A DNA stretch of 64,000 nucleotides from Treponema bryantii NK4A124 (GTDB lineage: Bacteria; Spirochaetota; Spirochaetia; Treponematales; Treponemataceae): assembly GCF_000421345.1 (NCBI RefSeq), contig NZ_ATWV01000009.1, positions 62,001-126,000 on the forward strand, read 5' to 3'. Under the pieces are notes generated by a model, which saw only the letters and a list, made by a program, of their open reading frames with translations, was not told where the DNA came from and did not search any database. Made by a program: the position numbers and the translations under genes. Each line of letters starts with the position of its first letter. Positions within the stretch are counted from its first letter, which is position 1. Of this stretch, positions 51,080 through 59,656 are shown piece by piece.

Positions 51080-52681
51080 ATGAAAACAAGAATTAAACTT
51101 ATAACTTTTCTATCAATTTTATTAATTTTATCTTCCTGTGCATCAACTAATCTCAAAAAAACTAATCCAACCGGATTAAAAGAACAGACCAGAACAGAAG
51201 TAATCACCGTTACTGGTGGTGATGTTCGCGGAATTGTTAATAAAGATGGTACTGTAGAAATATTTGCCGGACTTCCTTTTGCTGCCCCTCCTGTAGGAGA
51301 CCTGCGCTGGAAAGAACCTCAAGATGTAATTCCATGGAAAGGCATTCTTGAAGCAGATCATTTTGCTCCTATGGCAATGCAATTGGAAAACGGACCTGTT
51401 TATAATTTTCTTTTCAATGCATATACTCATTCTAAAAAAAGCCGAACCTATGGCGGCCCTATGAGCGAAGACTGCCTTTACCTTAATGTATGGCGACCTG
51501 TCGGAAAGGCTCCCCAAGGCGGCTGGCCTGTACTTGTATATGTTCATGGCGGTACCCTTCTTACCGGACAAAGCTGGTATGAAAAATACGACGGAGAAAA
51601 TCTTGCTGCCAATGGAATTATTGTTGTTAATATAGCATATCGCGTTGGTGTATTTGGTTACTTTGCAGATGCAGAGCTTGCCAAAGAATCCCCAAACGGA
51701 ACAACCGGCAACTACGGACTTTTGGATCAGATAAAGGCTCTTGAATGGGTTCACAATAATATTGCAGCCTTTGGCGGAGATGCAGGAAATGTTACAATCG
51801 CCGGTGAATCAGCTGGTTCTTCTTCTGTAAACGCACTTTGTGCCAGCCCTCTTACAAAAGGCTTTTTCCGCCGTGCAATCGGTGAAAGTTCATCAGTAAT
51901 TCAGCAGACTCCTCCTCATACCTTCCGTACAATGGAAGCCGCTTTAAAAATGGGAGATGATATTAAAAAGGAATTTGGCTGTAAAAATATGGAAGAACTC
52001 CGTACTCTTCCTGCCGCAAAACTCATCAAAACAAAATATAAAAACTCTTCTATGACAGTAGACGGCTATGCCCTGCCTGAAACTCCTTATGAGATTTATC
52101 AGAAAGGCCTGAATCATGAAGAAGCTTTGATGAACGGTTTTAATAAACGCGAAGCATTTGGTTTTACTTTCTTTACAAAAGTAGATAAAAAAAATATTGC
52201 ATCCCTTCTTGAACCTAGTATGAAGGATAAGTCTGCTGCCTTCCTCGAAAAATATGGCAGTAAAAATAAAAAAGAGCTGAAGTCATTGTATAACGATGTC
52301 TTCTCTGCAGTATGCTTTACCTACCCTCATGACCAGTGGACAAAAACACTGCAGGCCCAGGGCAAGCCTGTTTATGAATATTACTTCAGCCGCGAAAATG
52401 GAGAAATTGGAACCAATCATTCCGGCGAAATGATTTATGCTTACAGGAATGTGCCGCATACAAAAAATTACAAGGCCCGCGATTACGAACTTGAAGAAAT
52501 CATGAGCTCTTACTGGCTGAACTTTGTAAAATACGGAAATCCGAATGGTAAGGACACTGCCGGCAAAGAGCTTCCACTCTGGCAGACAAGTAAAGAAAGT
52601 GGCGGCCTTCTCATGGAATTCGGCGACAGCTGCAGTATGGTAGAAGATCCATTTGCTTATATTTATGATTATTTGAATTAA
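51080..52681 (+). CDS. Type B carboxylesterase lipoprotein
   Basis: The protein is about 533 residues. A lipoprotein signal peptide ends LILSSCAST. The alpha/beta-hydrolase domain has nucleophile motif GESAGSSS, an oxyanion HGG segment (VYVHGGTLLTG), the SEDCLYLNV signature, and a catalytic His in TNHSGEM. It should hydrolyse short-chain esters at the outer face, for example esterified plant polysaccharides, which is inference. The ATG at 51080 is chosen because the signal peptide starts there; the longer TTG frame begins in repeat-like sequence. There is no ribosome-binding site. Confidence 0.87.
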   Translation: MKTRIKLITFLSILLILSSCASTNLKKTNPTGLKEQTRTEVITVTGGDVRGIVNKDGTVEIFAGLPFAAPPVGDLRWKEPQDVIPWKGILEADHFAPMAMQLENGPVYNFLFNAYTHSKKSRTYGGPMSEDCLYLNVWRPVGKAPQGGWPVLVYVHGGTLLTGQSWYEKYDGENLAANGIIVVNIAYRVGVFGYFADAELAKESPNGTTGNYGLLDQIKALEWVHNNIAAFGGDAGNVTIAGESAGSSSVNALCASPLTKGFFRRAIGESSSVIQQTPPHTFRTMEAALKMGDDIKKEFGCKNMEELRTLPAAKLIKTKYKNSSMTVDGYALPETPYEIYQKGLNHEEALMNGFNKREAFGFTFFTKVDKKNIASLLEPSMKDKSAAFLEKYGSKNKKELKSLYNDVFSAVCFTYPHDQWTKTLQAQGKPVYEYYFSRENGEIGTNHSGEMIYAYRNVPHTKNYKARDYELEEIMSSYWLNFVKYGNPNGKDTAGKELPLWQTSKESGGLLMEFGDSCSMVEDPFAYIYDYLN

Positions 52682-52682
52682 T

Positions 52683-52764
52683 GGATTGCCACGTCGCCTC
52701 CGGCTCCTCGCAATGACGGTACGCTTGCTTACGGCTCCTCGCAATAACGGGGAGCTTTTTTTTT
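52683..52764 (+). terminator. GCAATGACG-type repeat pair ending as an intrinsic terminator
   Basis: The first unit (52683-52719) is a typical repeat. The second is degenerate and forms gctcct/ggggagc (52734-52755), followed by nine T. A repeat copy thus serves as the terminator of the carboxylesterase gene. Confidence 0.75.
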
Positions 52765-52836
52765 AAATTTTACAAATCCAAAATACTGATGGATAATATA
52801 AGAATATAACAAACTATTAGTATTTTGGAGATTTAT

Positions 52837-54687
52837 ATGTCAGGATTAAATAATTTTGGCAAAATGCTTAAGCAGAAAAAGGCTAAGAAACTTTTCTGGG
52901 GAATGCTTGGACCTCTTTTAATTGTAACGATTTCAGCCTGCTCCTTTTTCTACTATGTTTCAGATGCTATTCTGAAAGAATATATGAAAAGCCAGCTTGA
53001 ACTGTCTGTAGAAAAGCTCAATACAAATGTTTCAGACAGCATGGAGCCAATAATCATTAATGTAGATAACTTTGTTACTTTTTCTGCAGATTATAATGAT
53101 GAAGAAATACTTACCCTGCTGCTTAATGCTTTTTCAAGCAAACTGGATGACTATGCTTCAATGCTTTATTTTGCTCCGGTAAAAAAACTTTCTGAAGGCG
53201 GAAAATTCCTGAATAATATTGGTTGGGTTCCACCAGAAGGCTTTGAGCCGACAGAAAGAGTATGGTTTAAAGAAGCTGTAAAAAATCAGGGAAAAACAAC
53301 CTTCTCTACTCCATATGTTGATGTAAATACAGGTAAGCTCTGTGTTGCAGTTTCCCAGGCAGTTTATAATTCTCAGGGACAATTAAATGGTGTTATAGGC
53401 TGCGATATTCTTCTTGATCATCTTGTTGCATCAATAAAAGAAATTAAGATTTCCAAAAACTCAAGACTTAATCTTATTACACAAGACGGATACTTCCTCA
53501 CACATGAAGACCCGGAACAGGTAATGAAGTTAAACTGGTTTGATGTAACTTCTTACAGCGGTGATAAAAATGAATGGTTGAATGGAGAAACTAAAAACTA
53601 TCTTGATAAGAAAAATTATTATGCAGTTTGTAAAATTGGAAACGCTCCATGGTACATTGTTGTAGAAGGACCAATGATGGATTTTAAAGGAACTCTATCT
53701 AATGTAATTATAACCTTTGAAATCCTTTTAATAATCTTCAGTATAATTGTTTCTATTATCAATATAAATGTAATACGTAAAATGCGTAAAGATGAACAGA
53801 AGCTTGCAAATCAGCTTTTCGAAGATGCTCAGAGTCTTGTAGTATCATCAAAAGAAAATGCCGCAACTGCTCAAGACCAGAGTGCTGCTGTTAAAGAAAT
53901 TGTTGCCACAATGGAAGATAACACTGCTCTTGGAGAAGATATTTCCCAAAGAATTCAAGATGTTTCTAGCGTAGCTGTAAAAACAAATAACATAGTTGCC
54001 GAAGGAGTTTCATTTATTGAAGCAAATATGAAGCAGCTTGAAGAAATTGCAAATACCAATCTGAACACAATAAAGGGCATTAAGTCTTTGGGCGAAAAAA
54101 TTGAAAACATCTGGTCTATCGTTTCCCTGATTAATTCTGTTGCAGACCAGGCAAAAATCATCGCCTTTAATGCCGAACTTGAGGCTAACAATACAAACTC
54201 CAGCGGAAAGAACTTCCATATAGTTGCAAATGAAATCCGCCGCCTTGCAGACGGTATCATTGAAAGTACAAAAGAGATTAAAACCCGCATTACAGAAATT
54301 CAGGAATCTTCGGATGACCTTATTCTCACCAGTGAAAACGGAACCGAGAAAATTCAGTCTGGCGTTGAAAATGCAAAAAATCTTGAAACACGCTTTGAAA
54401 GCATAAAAAATGCTTCTGAGATTACTGCAGAAAGTGCAGAAAAAATTACTACAATCATTCAGCAGCAGACAATTGCTGGTGAACAGATTCTTATCACCCT
54501 TAAACAAATTTCTGCAGGTGTTTCAAACTTCTCTATGGCAACTGAATATATTTCTCAGGCTTCTGAAAATCTTAAAACTGTTGCGACCGAACTCAGCGGT
54601 TCAAAAGATGATACAGACGAAAGTGATGATGAAGATTCTGATGATACAAAATCTGAAACAACTGCTGACAAAGCCGATTCAGAATAA
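52837..54687 (+). CDS. Methyl-accepting chemotaxis protein with dCache-like sensor
   Basis: This 616-residue receptor has a membrane helix (about 25-47), an extracytoplasmic sensor of about 230 residues resembling dCache (ERVWFKEAVKNQGKTTFSTPYVD, GVIGCDILLDHL), a second helix (about 285-312), and a cytoplasmic signalling coil. No HAMP domain is evident. The hairpin tip reads KIIAFNAELEANN instead of the usual LALNAAIEAAR. The tail is highly acidic. The ATG at 52837 follows TTGGAG. It heads the chemosensory operon. Confidence 0.88.
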   Translation: MSGLNNFGKMLKQKKAKKLFWGMLGPLLIVTISACSFFYYVSDAILKEYMKSQLELSVEKLNTNVSDSMEPIIINVDNFVTFSADYNDEEILTLLLNAFSSKLDDYASMLYFAPVKKLSEGGKFLNNIGWVPPEGFEPTERVWFKEAVKNQGKTTFSTPYVDVNTGKLCVAVSQAVYNSQGQLNGVIGCDILLDHLVASIKEIKISKNSRLNLITQDGYFLTHEDPEQVMKLNWFDVTSYSGDKNEWLNGETKNYLDKKNYYAVCKIGNAPWYIVVEGPMMDFKGTLSNVIITFEILLIIFSIIVSIININVIRKMRKDEQKLANQLFEDAQSLVVSSKENAATAQDQSAAVKEIVATMEDNTALGEDISQRIQDVSSVAVKTNNIVAEGVSFIEANMKQLEEIANTNLNTIKGIKSLGEKIENIWSIVSLINSVADQAKIIAFNAELEANNTNSSGKNFHIVANEIRRLADGIIESTKEIKTRITEIQESSDDLILTSENGTEKIQSGVENAKNLETRFESIKNASEITAESAEKITTIIQQQTIAGEQILITLKQISAGVSNFSMATEYISQASENLKTVATELSGSKDDTDESDDEDSDDTKSETTADKADSE

Positions 54688-54699
54688 GGGAGTCTGGTT

Positions 54700-55206
54700 A
54701 TGAATGAAGAAATTATTGAAGATATTGAATCAAAGAAAGAAATTACAAATGTCACTTTAGAAGATAAAGCAATGACAACCTGGCTTATTTTTTTAATTTC
54801 AGAAAAAAAATACGCCGTAAAGTCCAGCGATGTTGTAGAAATTATCAGTGACCTTTCTGTATACCACATTCCTTTTATGCCAAAATATATTGAAGGAATA
54901 TTGAACCGTCGCGGAGAGCCTTTTACTGTTGTAAATCCAAATTCTATTTTTGCTGATGACCCCAACTCTCCTCCTCCGGATAAATCTCTCTTTATGATTT
55001 TTAAAAGAGATGATGATCAGCTTTCTCTTCATATTTCGGATATTCTTTTATTTACAAAAATTGAAGATACAGAACTAAAACTGATTCCAGATGCTACTGA
55101 AGAAAGTTTCTTTCTTGGTACGGTAACCTATGATGGGGAAGAAATTCCGGTTTTAAATCCTAATGCTTTTGAAGTTCTTATAAGGAAAGATTGTGGAAAC
55201 AGCTAA
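54700..55206 (+). CDS. cheW: CheW coupling protein
   Basis: CheW links receptors to CheA. This 168-residue protein carries the CheW core after a 25-residue acidic N-terminal extension: TWLIFLISEKKYAVKSSDVVEII, HIPFMPKYIEGILNRRGEPFTVV, and VTYDGEEIPVLNPNAF. It overlaps the next gene by 14 bases, so the two are probably made together. Confidence 0.88.
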   Translation: MNEEIIEDIESKKEITNVTLEDKAMTTWLIFLISEKKYAVKSSDVVEIISDLSVYHIPFMPKYIEGILNRRGEPFTVVNPNSIFADDPNSPPPDKSLFMIFKRDDDQLSLHISDILLFTKIEDTELKLIPDATEESFFLGTVTYDGEEIPVLNPNAFEVLIRKDCGNS

Positions 55207-55678
55207 TCATTTTACCTGCTTATCTTACGATACAATTGATTTCCTCATTTTAAGTAAATATGTTCTTTTCGGAATTTACATTGGAAGTTCCGATGACGGA
55301 AAAAGAATTGACTTTGAAAATGAAGTATTACCAAAGTTGAGTATTGGAAGCTTTCTGGAAAAAGAATTCAATTGCAAGCATACAGAAGACTGTAATGTAA
55401 TGCTTGTAATGAATAAGTCTGAATTTGATGAAGACCTGCAGTCCAAAATTGTAAACTATACAGGTACAGCTTTTCCGGTCTCTGGAAATTTTGCCTTATC
55501 TGTAAATACTTCGGTTACAAGCAGAATTGTTGATATTTCTTTTTTACGAGTAATACCATCCGGGATAAGAAAAAGATTAAATGCCTGCGGTATAAGTGCC
55601 ATAGGTTTTAACAAAAAAAGACAGATCCTTCTTTCTCCTGATAATATAATACGCAGTTTCTTACGAGGCCTTTTATGA
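55193..55678 (+). CDS. Divergent CheW-like protein
   Basis: This 161-residue soluble protein follows the general strand order of a CheW domain (FLILSKYVLFGIYIG, VLPKLSIGSFLEKEF, VDISFLRVIPSGIRKR) but lacks the recognisable GxxxxRG motif. It lies between cheW and cheB, overlapping both (by 14 and 4 bases), so a role as a second adaptor in this pathway is plausible. CheD was considered and does not fit: no GLGSCV-type motif is present. The assignment is tentative. Confidence 0.5.
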   Translation: METANHFTCLSYDTIDFLILSKYVLFGIYIGSSDDGKRIDFENEVLPKLSIGSFLEKEFNCKHTEDCNVMLVMNKSEFDEDLQSKIVNYTGTAFPVSGNFALSVNTSVTSRIVDISFLRVIPSGIRKRLNACGISAIGFNKKRQILLSPDNIIRSFLRGLL

Positions 55679-56664
55679 GAATAATGATAGCTGATGACTC
55701 CGCAGTAGTACGAACAATAATTACTCAGGGCTTTGCAAAAAATAAAGATTTAAATATTATTGCTTCAGTTTCAACCTGTCAGAAATTATTGAATAATATT
55801 ACGGTCGAAAATCCGGATGTAATTATCTGTGGAAATGAAACTTCTGATGAAACTGAAAAAGAAGCCCTGGATACAATTGTTAATAAGTTTAATATTCCAG
55901 TTTTATTACTTGAAAGCTCTGCAGAAAATCCGGGGCCCTTTATAGGAAAGCTTACAGAAAAAATTCAAAAACCAAAATTAAGAGAATATAATCATGATTT
56001 TTTTGAGAGACTGACACAAAAGCTTAATTCTCTGCTTGAATTAAAGCCTCTTTCAAATTCAAAGAATAAAAATGCTGATAAGATTTTTAGGCTTCTTTGT
56101 ATTGGTGCTTCTACAGGAGGTCCAACTGCAGTTTCAGAAGTTCTTTCCGGTCTTGGTAATAATTTCCCTCTTCCTATTCTTTATACCCAGCATATTGAAA
56201 TTGGAAAAGACCAGGCTCTTGTAGACTGGCTGAATCAAGTTTGCAGAAACGTAAAAATAAAACTTGCAGAAGATGGAGAAGAAGCAAAGGCAGGCGTCGT
56301 TTATATGGCACCGGCAGACAGACATCTTGTGATAAGTCATGAAAGTAATTTTGGAAAACCTGTTCTTAAAATATCAGATGAAGAGCCGGAAAGATATTTG
56401 CGTCCTGCTGTAAATAAATTATTTAACTCTGCTGCAAAAATCTATAAGGATAATGTTCTTGCTGTTCTGCTTACAGGAATGGGAGCAGATGGTGCAAATG
56501 GCTGTAAAAAAATATGTGAAAATGGCGGCTGGACCATTGTAGAAGATAAATCTACCTGTGCCGTATTCGGCATGCCGGCTGCTGCAATTGACCTGGGCGC
56601 CGCAAAAGAAGTTCTGCCCCGCCCTGAAATTTCTAAAAGAATACTGGAATTGGTAAAGAGATAA
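55675..56664 (+). CDS. cheB: CheB-type receptor methylesterase with degenerate receiver
   Basis: CheB removes methyl groups from chemoreceptors. The C-terminal esterase domain has an intact triad: Ser146 in GASTGGP, His173 in TQHIE, and Asp272 in GMGADGANG. The N-terminal receiver keeps the acidic pair (IADDS, Asp7/Asp8), but the phospho-acceptor position in PDVIICGNE is Gly53, so normal CheA-dependent activation is not expected. The linker is about 25 residues. CheR follows 10 bases later. Confidence 0.88.
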   Translation: MRIMIADDSAVVRTIITQGFAKNKDLNIIASVSTCQKLLNNITVENPDVIICGNETSDETEKEALDTIVNKFNIPVLLLESSAENPGPFIGKLTEKIQKPKLREYNHDFFERLTQKLNSLLELKPLSNSKNKNADKIFRLLCIGASTGGPTAVSEVLSGLGNNFPLPILYTQHIEIGKDQALVDWLNQVCRNVKIKLAEDGEEAKAGVVYMAPADRHLVISHESNFGKPVLKISDEEPERYLRPAVNKLFNSAAKIYKDNVLAVLLTGMGADGANGCKKICENGGWTIVEDKSTCAVFGMPAAAIDLGAAKEVLPRPEISKRILELVKR

Positions 56665-56674
56665 TGGAGAGCTG

Positions 56675-57556
56675 ATGGCAGAAAAGATTGTACTGAAAGA
56701 AGATATCCTCGACTCTTTTATAAGTATTCTTACGACTTTAACAGGTATAATACCGCGGGCAAGTCATAGAGACGGAATCAAATATTTTATCGAAAAGAAA
56801 ATTGCTGAAAATAATTATTCAATTGATGAATACAGAAAACTTCTTTTTACAGATAAAAATCTTATTTCTGAATTTGTAAACGAATGCACTGTAAACGAAA
56901 CTTATTTTTTCCGTGAAGAAAAACAGTTTGCCTTACTTAAAAATAAAATCTTTCCAAACTGGCGTTACAAGTCTCCTGAAAAAGAAATTAAAATCTGGTC
57001 TGCCGCCTGTTCATATGGCGAAGAGGCATACTCTCTTGCAGTTATGGCCTTACTCTGCGGCCTGAATCCTATGGTTACAGCAAGTGATATTAATTCTGAA
57101 GTAATTGAACATTGTAAAGATGGTGTATTCCTTAGTACATCTTTGCGTTCTGTAGACGGGGTTTCTTATCAGAAGCTGGTTCTTCCATACCAGAGAGAAG
57201 ACAGAAAAATCGCATTCCCGCAAGATATAAAGAATCATATCACCACTATGCAGATGAATCTGGCAGAACTGGATTCTCCCAAGAACATTCTTATATTGCC
57301 AAAAAATCAGAATATAATTTTTATTCGAAATGTTTTTATATATTTTTCAATCGAATTACGAAAACAAATACTTAAGATAATTACAGATAATTGTCTTGCA
57401 GATGACGGATATCTTTTTGTTTCAATGAATGAAATTGCGCAATTAGATTCTACGATTGTACCTAAATCTCTTGAAAAACTTTCTGATGGAAATGTTTTTT
57501 ATTTTCATAAAATAAGTGATGCCACTCGTGCTGGTGATAAAAAGGAGGTTTTATAA
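56675..57556 (+). CDS. cheR: CheR-type receptor methyltransferase
   Basis: CheR transfers methyl groups from SAM to receptor glutamates. The 293-residue protein has the N-terminal helical domain with NETYFFREEKQF, SAM motif IWSAACSYGEEAYSLA, and NIIFIRNVFIYFS. Length is typical and no TPR extension is present. GGAG precedes the ATG. The start of cheA follows immediately after its stop. Confidence 0.9.
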   Translation: MAEKIVLKEDILDSFISILTTLTGIIPRASHRDGIKYFIEKKIAENNYSIDEYRKLLFTDKNLISEFVNECTVNETYFFREEKQFALLKNKIFPNWRYKSPEKEIKIWSAACSYGEEAYSLAVMALLCGLNPMVTASDINSEVIEHCKDGVFLSTSLRSVDGVSYQKLVLPYQREDRKIAFPQDIKNHITTMQMNLAELDSPKNILILPKNQNIIFIRNVFIYFSIELRKQILKIITDNCLADDGYLFVSMNEIAQLDSTIVPKSLEKLSDGNVFYFHKISDATRAGDKKEVL

Positions 57557-59656
57557 ATGCCCCAGGTCTCTAATGATATTACAGAAAGCTACGTTTCCGA
57601 AGTAAAAGAACTGCTGGAATCAGCACAAAAGGATATTATTTCTCTAAAATCTAATGAAGATGATTCTGAAACTCTTAACCGCCTTTTGCGAAATCTTCAT
57701 ACCATAAAAGGTAATTCGAGAATGCTGGGCTATACAACAGTTGAAAAACTTGCCCACGCAATTGAAGATATTTATAAGAGCGTAAAAGATAAGAAAATCA
57801 AAAATACAGACCGTCTCATAAAACTGGTCTTCGCCGTAACAGAAAAAATTCACGGTTGTGTGTCCTGCATTAGCCGCCGTGGTACAGACAAGCAGGATGT
57901 TGAACTTTACCTTCAGTACTGCGACAAGCTTGCGGCCGGAGAACTCATAGACGTAGATGCCTTCATCAAAGAAATCAATAAGAAAAATGGAATTTTGATG
58001 GAAGAAGATGATGAGGACTTAGACGAAAACATCAGCGATATCCAGTCCATCAGAATTAAGCTTTCAAGGGTAAACGAAATTATTTCTGATTTTGATACTA
58101 TGATTACCCGCGAGTTCCATTTAAAATCTCAGCTTGATGAACTTAAAAAACTGGAAGAAAAACTCGGCAGCCGCGAGCTTGCAAAAATCAGGAAGTCCTT
58201 TGAAAATGATATTTATTCACTTGAAACTTCAATCTTTAGCGTTCAGGAAAAAGCCTTTGATTTGAGAATGCTTCCTATAAGCATTGTACTCAGACCACTT
58301 GAAAATACAATTGCCCTCGAAGCAATGAATCTGAATAAAAAAGTAAAATGCGAAATTCCGGATACTGACATTGCTCTTGATAAAGTAATTCTTGAAGAGC
58401 TTGGCGACATTCTTATGCATATAATAAGAAATGCCCTGGACCACGGAATTGAAAGTCCTGCCGAAAGAAAGAAGGCAAAAAAAAGTGAAGAAGGAACAAT
58501 CAGCATAACCTGTGTCCGCGAAGCCCGCTACATTGAACTTAAGATTAGCGATGACGGCCGAGGCCTTGATTATGATAAAATCAGGGAAAAAGCAATTTCA
58601 CTTTATCCCGAGCGTACAGAAGAAATAAAAGGAATGAGCGACCGTGAACTTTCCCAGTTCCTTTTCCAGTCCGGCTTTTCTACAAAAGAAAATGTTACAG
58701 CTCTCTCTGGTCGTGGAGTTGGTCTTGATGTTGTATGGTCCAACGTTGAAAAAATTAAAGGCCGTATAAAAATAGAAAGCGAAGCCGGTAAGGGAACTTC
58801 TTTCATCCTTCACTTCCCTCTTTCACTTTCGACCTTGCAAGGCTTGTTTGTCTACTCTAACAAGGAAAAATATCTGATTCCGGCACAGCACATTGTCGAT
58901 ATCATCTATCGCAAAAAATCTGATTACATAACATTACAGAATCAGAACTATATAAGATTTGAAGATCAGCTTGTACCCTGCTTCCCTCTTTCTACTTTGT
59001 TCGAAGACAGAAAGTCAGGGCTCGCCCAGGATGAAGAACCAATTCTTATTGCCGAGTATATGGAACAGAGAATCGGAATTATTGTTGAACAGGTGGAACA
59101 GTACGTTTCGCTGGTTGTAAAACCAATGCCGGAAGGAATCAGAAACTGTTCTATTCTTCAGGGAATTGTTTTTGATGAGCATTATGATATTGTGCCTATT
59201 CTACATGTTCCTGATATCTTGCAGCGCTTTAAATCACTGCGCGGCTACGACATTAAAAAGTTTGAAGCTGCAACACAGAAAAAGAATATCAGAATTCTTA
59301 TCGTAGATGATTCTTCGACTACCCGAGAAATTGAAAGATCTATTCTTGAAGGTGCAGGTTATGTTGTTGAAGATGCTTTTGATGGTCTTGATGGTCTTGA
59401 AAAAGCAAAGGAAAAATATTACGACCTGATTTTAGCAGATCAGGAAATGCCCCGTATGACAGGCCTTGTTCTTCTGGATAACCTGCGCCGTCTGGACCAG
59501 TATAAAGAAACTCCGGTAATCGTTGTTTCCACTGATCAAAGCCGGCAGACAATAGAAGAGTTCCAGCGTCTTAAAGCCGGAGCAATAATTGCTAAGAGTG
59601 AGTTCAAGCGGGGAAATCTGCTTGAAGCAATTAAAGAACTTTTGGGAGATGAATAA
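57557..59656 (+). CDS. cheA: CheA histidine kinase-receiver hybrid
   Basis: This is the central kinase of the pathway. The 699-residue protein contains an HPt domain (phospho-His48 in NLHTIKGNSRMLG), no P2 response-regulator-binding domain, and a dimerisation helix pair. The ATPase domain follows (HIIRNALDHGIESP; ISDDGRGLD; GRGVGLDVV), then a CheW-like domain, and a C-terminal receiver (about 578-699) with an intact pocket: Asp584/Asp585, acceptor Asp628 in LILADQEMP, and Lys in IIAKSEF. It overlaps the cyclase gene start by one base. AAAGGAGG precedes the ATG. Confidence 0.93.
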   Translation: MPQVSNDITESYVSEVKELLESAQKDIISLKSNEDDSETLNRLLRNLHTIKGNSRMLGYTTVEKLAHAIEDIYKSVKDKKIKNTDRLIKLVFAVTEKIHGCVSCISRRGTDKQDVELYLQYCDKLAAGELIDVDAFIKEINKKNGILMEEDDEDLDENISDIQSIRIKLSRVNEIISDFDTMITREFHLKSQLDELKKLEEKLGSRELAKIRKSFENDIYSLETSIFSVQEKAFDLRMLPISIVLRPLENTIALEAMNLNKKVKCEIPDTDIALDKVILEELGDILMHIIRNALDHGIESPAERKKAKKSEEGTISITCVREARYIELKISDDGRGLDYDKIREKAISLYPERTEEIKGMSDRELSQFLFQSGFSTKENVTALSGRGVGLDVVWSNVEKIKGRIKIESEAGKGTSFILHFPLSLSTLQGLFVYSNKEKYLIPAQHIVDIIYRKKSDYITLQNQNYIRFEDQLVPCFPLSTLFEDRKSGLAQDEEPILIAEYMEQRIGIIVEQVEQYVSLVVKPMPEGIRNCSILQGIVFDEHYDIVPILHVPDILQRFKSLRGYDIKKFEAATQKKNIRILIVDDSSTTREIERSILEGAGYVVEDAFDGLDGLEKAKEKYYDLILADQEMPRMTGLVLLDNLRRLDQYKETPVIVVSTDQSRQTIEEFQRLKAGAIIAKSEFKRGNLLEAIKELLGDE

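Noticed and set aside
52283-52744. Minus-strand frame opposite the end of the carboxylesterase gene
   Set aside because: It begins in the repeat at 52683-52764 and is antisense to conserved esterase sequence.
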